From assembly GCA_003138355.1 (NCBI GenBank), contig PLFX01000016.1, forward strand, positions 123,251 through 187,250: a stretch of DNA of 64,000 bases, in the 5' to 3' direction. A model generated the notes under the pieces. The model was not told the origin of the DNA and searched no databases. It saw nothing but the letters and a program-made list of their open reading frames with translations. Shown here piece after piece: positions 59,148-64,000 of the stretch (position 1 is its first letter; each line of letters begins with the position of its first letter). The stretch comes from Solirubrobacterales bacterium (GTDB lineage Bacteria > Actinomycetota > Thermoleophilia > Solirubrobacterales > Solirubrobacteraceae). The position numbers and the translations under genes are program-made.

Positions 59148-59966
59148 ATGAGAACGCACGACTTCGATCAATACCTTCGCCAGCTGGGAGTCGCGGAGCT
59201 CTCGCCCGCTAGTTGTCCATTCGATCCTGGAATCGCCCCGACCGTGCTCGAGAGCCATCTTGAGCAGAGCGCTCACCTCATTCTGAGCTTGAAGATCTCG
59301 ATGTCCTGCTGGATCATCGCCAACCCCGAAGCCACACGCCGGAAGGTTGCGGCAGCGAAGGCGGCGGCCGTGGCGACCTCGGCGGGCGGTGGGCCGTACG
59401 AGGTAGCCGTCGCGCAGGGAATGCTTCCCGCCTATCTGGACCTGTGCGCGGACGTTGGTTTCGATGCCATCGAGTGCGGTTCGGGCTTCACCGATGGCGG
59501 CATGCCGCCCGCTGAAGCCGCCGAGCTGATCCGACAGCGGAACCTAATCTTCGACTACGAGTTGGGTGACAAGCACAGCGGCGAATTCGGCAGCGCGCAG
59601 GTCTCCGAGCTGATCGACGAGGGTCACCGCTGGCTGGACGTCGGGGCGCGTCGGCTCGTGATCGAGGCGCGGGAGAGCGCGAGTGATATCGGCCTCTTCG
59701 ATGCCCGTGGCAAGCTCGATACGACCCACGCAGACCGCCTCGTCGATGAGTTCGGCCTGCAGATCCTCGTGTTCGAGGCTCCGACAAAGTCGAGCCAGTT
59801 CGCGCTGATCGAGCACTTCGGACCGAACGTGCGGCTGGGAAACCTCCCGATGAACGAGCTGCTTCGCGTCGAAACCTACCGCCGCGGGCTGCACTCGGAT
59901 GCCTTCGCGAACGCGTCCCTGCGACCGCGGCGCGATGGTGTATCGGCGTTGGAGCAGTCCTCGTGA
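59148..59966 (+). CDS. ComA-like phosphosulfolactate synthase
   Basis: 'YLDLCADVGFDAIECGSGFTD', 'RRLVIEARESASDIGLFDARGKL', 'ILVFEAPTKSSQFALIEHFGPNVRLGNLPMNELLRVETYRRGLHSDAF'. Confidence 0.87.
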   Translation: MRTHDFDQYLRQLGVAELSPASCPFDPGIAPTVLESHLEQSAHLILSLKISMSCWIIANPEATRRKVAAAKAAAVATSAGGGPYEVAVAQGMLPAYLDLCADVGFDAIECGSGFTDGGMPPAEAAELIRQRNLIFDYELGDKHSGEFGSAQVSELIDEGHRWLDVGARRLVIEARESASDIGLFDARGKLDTTHADRLVDEFGLQILVFEAPTKSSQFALIEHFGPNVRLGNLPMNELLRVETYRRGLHSDAFANASLRPRRDGVSALEQSS

Positions 59967-60682
59967 GCGACGCGAGGCCCACAGTGGCCGTCGCCTGCTA
60001 TCCGAGTACGCTGGAACCGACCGCTGGATGGGTCACCGTGGGAATCGACGTCCTCCGGGCGACGACCACGGCCGTGACCGCGGTCGCTGCGGGACACCGC
60101 TGCTTTCCGGTTGGCTCAATCGAGGCGGCGGTACCGCTAGCCGCCCGTCTGCCCGATCCATTGTTAGTGGGAGAGCTCGGCGGCCACATGCCGTACGGCT
60201 TCCATCTGCAGAACAGCCCGGTCGAGATGGAGCGCCGCGCCAATTCCAACCGGCCGGTGATCCTCCTCTCGACCAGCGGCACGCGTCTGCTTAGCGAGGC
60301 CGCGGTTGCGGGGACGACATTCGCGGCGTGTCTACGCAACGCGCGCGCCCAGGCACAGTGGCTGGTCGGGCGTCACGAGCGCGTCCTGCTGCTCGCGGGC
60401 GAGAGCCGCGGCGAGTTTCGTGAGGAGGATCGCCTTTGTTGCGCGCGCATCGCCAAGGCATTGATCGAGTCGGGTTACCGACCGGCCAGCGCGTTCGTGG
60501 AAGAGCTGGTCAAGCACTGGGGTGACGCCCCCGATGACGCGTTTCTAGCTGGGCACAGCGTTCGCTATCTCACGGACACCGGCCAGTACCACGACGTCGA
60601 CTTCACGCTGGCGCACATCGATGACCTCGACTCGGTGTACGAGCTGCGCGACGGCGAGCTTCTCCGGGCAGACGGGGGATGA
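59963..60682 (+). CDS. ComB-like 2-phosphosulfolactate phosphatase
   Basis: 'GIDVLRATTTAVTAVAAG', 'LLVGELGGHMPYGFHLQNSPVEM', 'LLSTSGTRLL', 'EEDRLCCARIAKAL'. Confidence 0.9.
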   Translation: MSDARPTVAVACYPSTLEPTAGWVTVGIDVLRATTTAVTAVAAGHRCFPVGSIEAAVPLAARLPDPLLVGELGGHMPYGFHLQNSPVEMERRANSNRPVILLSTSGTRLLSEAAVAGTTFAACLRNARAQAQWLVGRHERVLLLAGESRGEFREEDRLCCARIAKALIESGYRPASAFVEELVKHWGDAPDDAFLAGHSVRYLTDTGQYHDVDFTLAHIDDLDSVYELRDGELLRADGG

Positions 60683-61983
60683 GCGCGGGCCGCCCCGCAC
60701 CCGAAGCGCACGGCCCGGAGGAACCCGACCCCGACGGCCGTCCTGTGCCGGTGCTCGTGCTGCGGCGGAGCCTGGGCGACCTTCAGCACGGCGTGCTCGC
60801 CGTCGCGCGCACCCTGGGCCGGCTCGGCGTACCTGTGTACGCGACGACTCGGAGCTGGATGGAGCCGGCGACGAAGACGCGCTACATCACGGGAAAGCTC
60901 GATCTGAGCGCCGGCGCGAGCGACGAAGAGTGGATTGACCAGCTGATGGGGCTCGACCCGCAGCTGAGCGGCGGCATCCTGCTCCCGATCGACGACGTCT
61001 CCGCGGTGACCGTCGGAGAACATCAGGAGCTCCTGTCGAGCCGTTTTCGGCTGCCTTTGCAACCGCAAGGTCTCCAGCGACGGCTGGCATCGAAGCACGC
61101 GCTGCTGACGATCTGCCAGGAGCTCGGGGTGCCCAGCCCAGAAACGAAGCTGGTCACCTCGTGCGAGGAGGCGCAGGGTTTTGCGGAGAGGTTCGGTTAT
61201 CCGGTCGTCCTCAAACGAGCTGAGACCTGGGGCGGAGTGATCGATCCGCAAGCGCCGAGTGTGCTCGTCGTCGACGGTCCGTCTGAGCTTCGCCAGGCTT
61301 ATGAGCGCATGCGCGTACAGGCCCCCGAACACGTGCCCAACGTCCTTGCTCAGGAGTACATCCCCGGCGACTCGGAGTCGGTATGGATGTTCAACGGCTA
61401 CTTCGATCGCGAGTCGCGCTGTCTGGCCGCGTTCACAGGACGCAAGCTCAGGCAGTGCGCGAAGGGCACGGGGCAGACGGCACTCGGGGTCTGCGCGGAC
61501 AACCAGACGGTGACCGACCTCGCCGTCCGGTTGATGGAAGGCGTTCACTACCACGGCATCGTCGACATGGGCTTTCGGTTCGACGCCCGCGACGGCCTCT
61601 ACAAGCTGCTTGACGTCAACCCGCGCGTCGGCAGCACGTTCCGGCTGTTTGCGGCTCCGGATGGAGCCGATGTCGTGCGAGCCATGTATCTGGACCTCAC
61701 GGGCCGTCCGGTACCTCCGGCGGCCGCCGTCGCGGGCCGCAGCTGGGTCGATGAGCCGCACGACGTGGCGGCCTCGCTGCGGCTCGTTCGCGCACGCAAG
61801 CTGTCACTCAGAGCGTGGGCTCGCTCACTGAGCGCGGTGAGCGAATCGGCCTGGTGGGCGAAGGATGACCCGGTGCCCTTCTTCGCGATGGCCGCGAGCC
61901 TGCCGCGTCATGGGTTCGCCCACCTCGTGGGCAGCCGACGCGCACGGCCCGCCGAGATGGCCTCCTCCCCGCCCGAGCAGTGA
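60679..61983 (+). CDS. ATP-grasp domain carboxylate ligase-like protein
   Basis: 'ASKHALLTICQELGVPSPETKLV', 'YPVVLKRAETWGG', 'NVLAQEYIPGDSESVWMFNGYF', 'LYKLLDVNPRVGSTFRLF'. Confidence 0.88.
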   Translation: MSAGRPAPEAHGPEEPDPDGRPVPVLVLRRSLGDLQHGVLAVARTLGRLGVPVYATTRSWMEPATKTRYITGKLDLSAGASDEEWIDQLMGLDPQLSGGILLPIDDVSAVTVGEHQELLSSRFRLPLQPQGLQRRLASKHALLTICQELGVPSPETKLVTSCEEAQGFAERFGYPVVLKRAETWGGVIDPQAPSVLVVDGPSELRQAYERMRVQAPEHVPNVLAQEYIPGDSESVWMFNGYFDRESRCLAAFTGRKLRQCAKGTGQTALGVCADNQTVTDLAVRLMEGVHYHGIVDMGFRFDARDGLYKLLDVNPRVGSTFRLFAAPDGADVVRAMYLDLTGRPVPPAAAVAGRSWVDEPHDVAASLRLVRARKLSLRAWARSLSAVSESAWWAKDDPVPFFAMAASLPRHGFAHLVGSRRARPAEMASSPPEQ

Positions 61984-62816
61984 CCGAGACGAACCCCCAG
62001 GTCGCAGTCGACGAGCACTTCGATCGGCGCAGCGATTACTGGCGCGACGTCTACGGCGGGGACAGCGCCGAGTCGCTCGCCTACCGCGAGCGCATGGAGA
62101 CGGCGCTGGCGTGGGTGGATCAGCTGAACCTGCCGGCCGGCGCGAGCGCCCTCGATGTCGGCTGCGGGGCCGGGCTGATGACGGTCGAGCTGGCGGCTCG
62201 GGGAATGCGGGTGAGCGCCTGCGACTCGAGTCCGGAGATGGTGAGGCAGGCGCAACAGACAGCCGAGGCCCGCGGCCTGGCGGCCACGGTGCAGTTCGTG
62301 CGCGCTGATGCGGGCGAGCTCCCGTTTCGATCAGCTTCGACCGGTTTGGTCGTCGCGCTCGGCCTCATTCCGTGGCTACCCGAGCCCCAGCGCGCAGTGA
62401 ACGAGATGGCACGGGTGGTCGAACCAGGCGGTTGGCTGATCCTCACCGCCGACAACGCGCTGCGCTTGAATGTTCTAACCGACCCGTCTGAGAACCAACT
62501 CCTCGCACCACTGCGGCCGGTGTACCGCGCGCTCGAGCGCTGGCGCCGGCACGGGGCCCACGCAACCGCGCGCTACTACCGGCATCGACCCTCTCAGGTC
62601 AGGCAGATGCTCCGCGCGGCCGGGTTTCAGCCGAAGCTCGAGGCGACCGTCGGCTTCGGGCCGTTCACGTTCATGGGCCGACACCTGCTGAGCGACAAGC
62701 GCTCGGTCGCGCTGACCCGCCGCCTCGAGGCCTTGGCCGAACGGCATCCCCGGCTGCGCCGCCACGGCTGGCATTTCCTGGTCAGCGCGCAGCGCGTCGG
62801 CGAACGGTCAGGCTGA
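61980..62816 (+). CDS. Class I SAM-dependent methyltransferase
   Basis: 'ASALDVGCGAGLMTVELAARGMRVSACDSSPEMVRQAQQTAE', 'VVEPGGWLILTADN'; GTGA overlap with ATP-grasp gene. Confidence 0.9.
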   Translation: MTETNPQVAVDEHFDRRSDYWRDVYGGDSAESLAYRERMETALAWVDQLNLPAGASALDVGCGAGLMTVELAARGMRVSACDSSPEMVRQAQQTAEARGLAATVQFVRADAGELPFRSASTGLVVALGLIPWLPEPQRAVNEMARVVEPGGWLILTADNALRLNVLTDPSENQLLAPLRPVYRALERWRRHGAHATARYYRHRPSQVRQMLRAAGFQPKLEATVGFGPFTFMGRHLLSDKRSVALTRRLEALAERHPRLRRHGWHFLVSAQRVGERSG

Positions 62817-62864
62817 GCGCTCGGCGCCACGACGCGCGCGGGCCGCTCGCGCGCTCGACAGCCC

Positions 62865-64000
62865 TTACGCGGCCGATGCGTGCAGGCGTTGAGAGCGCCA
62901 CCACGCAAACTGCCGCGCGCCATGATGCTCCCGCTCGCGCTTGTGGGGCGAGCTTGCGCTGGTCGCCGCGGCCCGTACGGTCGCGGTCAAGCGGGAGGTA
63001 ACCGAGCTCGATCCGGCCGCGTTTGACGCGGTCACCGTCACCTCGAGCTCCTTGCCCAGATCCGCGCCGACAACGGTGTACGACCTGGAGGTCGCGCCTG
63101 CAATCGCCCTGCACCTGAGCCCGTGCCCGTTGCAGCGCCGCCACTGGTATCTGAAGCGAGTCGGTGATCCCGTCCACGACCCCTTGGCGGCGGTCAGTCT
63201 CTGGTGCACGCGAATCCTGCCCAAAATCCCCGGTCGGCCGGTGATGCGTGGAGTGGTCGGCTCCGTCGACGAGGGAGCTCCCGGTGGCCCGGTGGCGTCC
63301 GAGGATAGGGGCACGGTCGCCGTTGCAGCCGACGTGGCCGAGCGCGATCCGCCGCCGTTCGACGCGGTCACGGTCACCGCGAGCGTGTGGCCGACGTCGA
63401 CGCTGGCCACGCTGTAGGTCTGGCCAGTTTGGCCTGTGATCGCGCTGCAGTTGGCCCCGCTCGCGTCGCAGCGCTGCCACGCGTAGCCGTAGCTGATCGA
63501 CGCTCCGCTCCAGGTTCCGTTGCTCGCCGTTAGCGTCTGGCCTACCCGCGCGCTGCCCGAGATCACCGGCGGCGCCGTGTTGGCGGGGGGAGTCGGGGGC
63601 ACAAGCACCGTCGCAGCCGACGAGGCGGACGCTGATCCGTCGCTGTTCGACGCGGTCACCGTCACCGCGAGCGTGTCGCCGACGTCGGCGTCGGCCACGC
63701 CGTAGCTCTGGCCGGTTTGACCGGTGATCGAGCTGCAGTTGGCGCCACTCGCGTCGCAGCGCTGCCACTGGTAGCTGTAGGTCGTGTAGGCCAACGGTCC
63801 GGTCCAGGTCCCGTTGCTCGCCGTGAGCGTCTGGCCCACCTGCGCGCTGCCCGAGATCACCGGCGCCGCCGTCTTGGCGGGCGGCGCCGTAGCGCAGCTA
63901 GGGATGGCTTTGCAGACGTCGAGGATGCCGCCGGTGCGTACGAGGCCGTTGAGAGCTGGGATCGGGTTGACGTTGTTCAGGATGTCGGCTTTCAGCTGGG
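62865..64000 (-). CDS. C-terminal part of a secreted protein, probably S8-type peptidase with Ig-like repeats; truncated at window edge
   Basis: Frame stays open to base 64000 ('KADILNNVNPIPALNGLVRTGGILDVCKAIPSC', subtilase-C-terminus-like), then three repeats of 'GQTLTASNGTW...YQWQRCDASGANCS.ITGQTGQ.Y.VA..DVG.TLAVTVTASN'. Confidence 0.7.
   Translation of the reverse strand, partial: QLKADILNNVNPIPALNGLVRTGGILDVCKAIPSCATAPPAKTAAPVISGSAQVGQTLTASNGTWTGPLAYTTYSYQWQRCDASGANCSSITGQTGQSYGVADADVGDTLAVTVTASNSDGSASASSAATVLVPPTPPANTAPPVISGSARVGQTLTASNGTWSGASISYGYAWQRCDASGANCSAITGQTGQTYSVASVDVGHTLAVTVTASNGGGSRSATSAATATVPLSSDATGPPGAPSSTEPTTPRITGRPGILGRIRVHQRLTAAKGSWTGSPTRFRYQWRRCNGHGLRCRAIAGATSRSYTVVGADLGKELEVTVTASNAAGSSSVTSRLTATVRAAATSASSPHKREREHHGARQFAWWRSQRLHASAA

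Noticed and set aside
63370-63860. Repeats that could suggest a CRISPR or tandem DNA repeat array
   Set aside because: They are in-frame protein-coding Ig-like repeats about 270 nt apart, with no spacer structure.
1-64000. Prophage, transposon, integrase or CRISPR-Cas content
   Set aside because: No transposase, integrase, phage structural or cas gene recognised among the ORFs.

Overview
High-GC chromosomal window that looks actinobacterial. A Thermoleophilia/Solirubrobacterales-like source is an inference from gene content and the 'WQRCDASGANC' Ig-like repeats; it was not tested. Most of the window is ordinary chromosome. There is a conserved minus-strand housekeeping block: rel, recJ, a secD-secF fusion, ruvB, ruvA, ruvC, yebC, and further away pdxT/pdxS. 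Also present are the tail of a flagellar region (PilZ protein, FlaG-like protein, FliA/WhiG-type sigma factor), a SAM-I riboswitch in front of thrC-moaD, a hopanoid side-chain cluster (shc, an hpnG-ispH fusion, hpnH), three toxin-antitoxin-like pairs, a divergent csoR/permease pair, and tandem hybrid histidine kinases. The strongest candidate for an undescribed pathway is a tightly overlapping four-gene operon at 59148-62816: ComA-like phosphosulfolactate synthase, ComB-like phosphatase, ATP-grasp ligase and SAM methyltransferase. Other notable items are the HpnG-IspH fusion, a SAM-riboswitch-controlled threonine synthase/sulfur-carrier operon, a palindrome over the csoR start codon, and conserved genes (rel and an XRE regulator) with no ATG/GTG/TTG where homology places the start. 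All product calls come from reading the translated ORFs; no database search was run.
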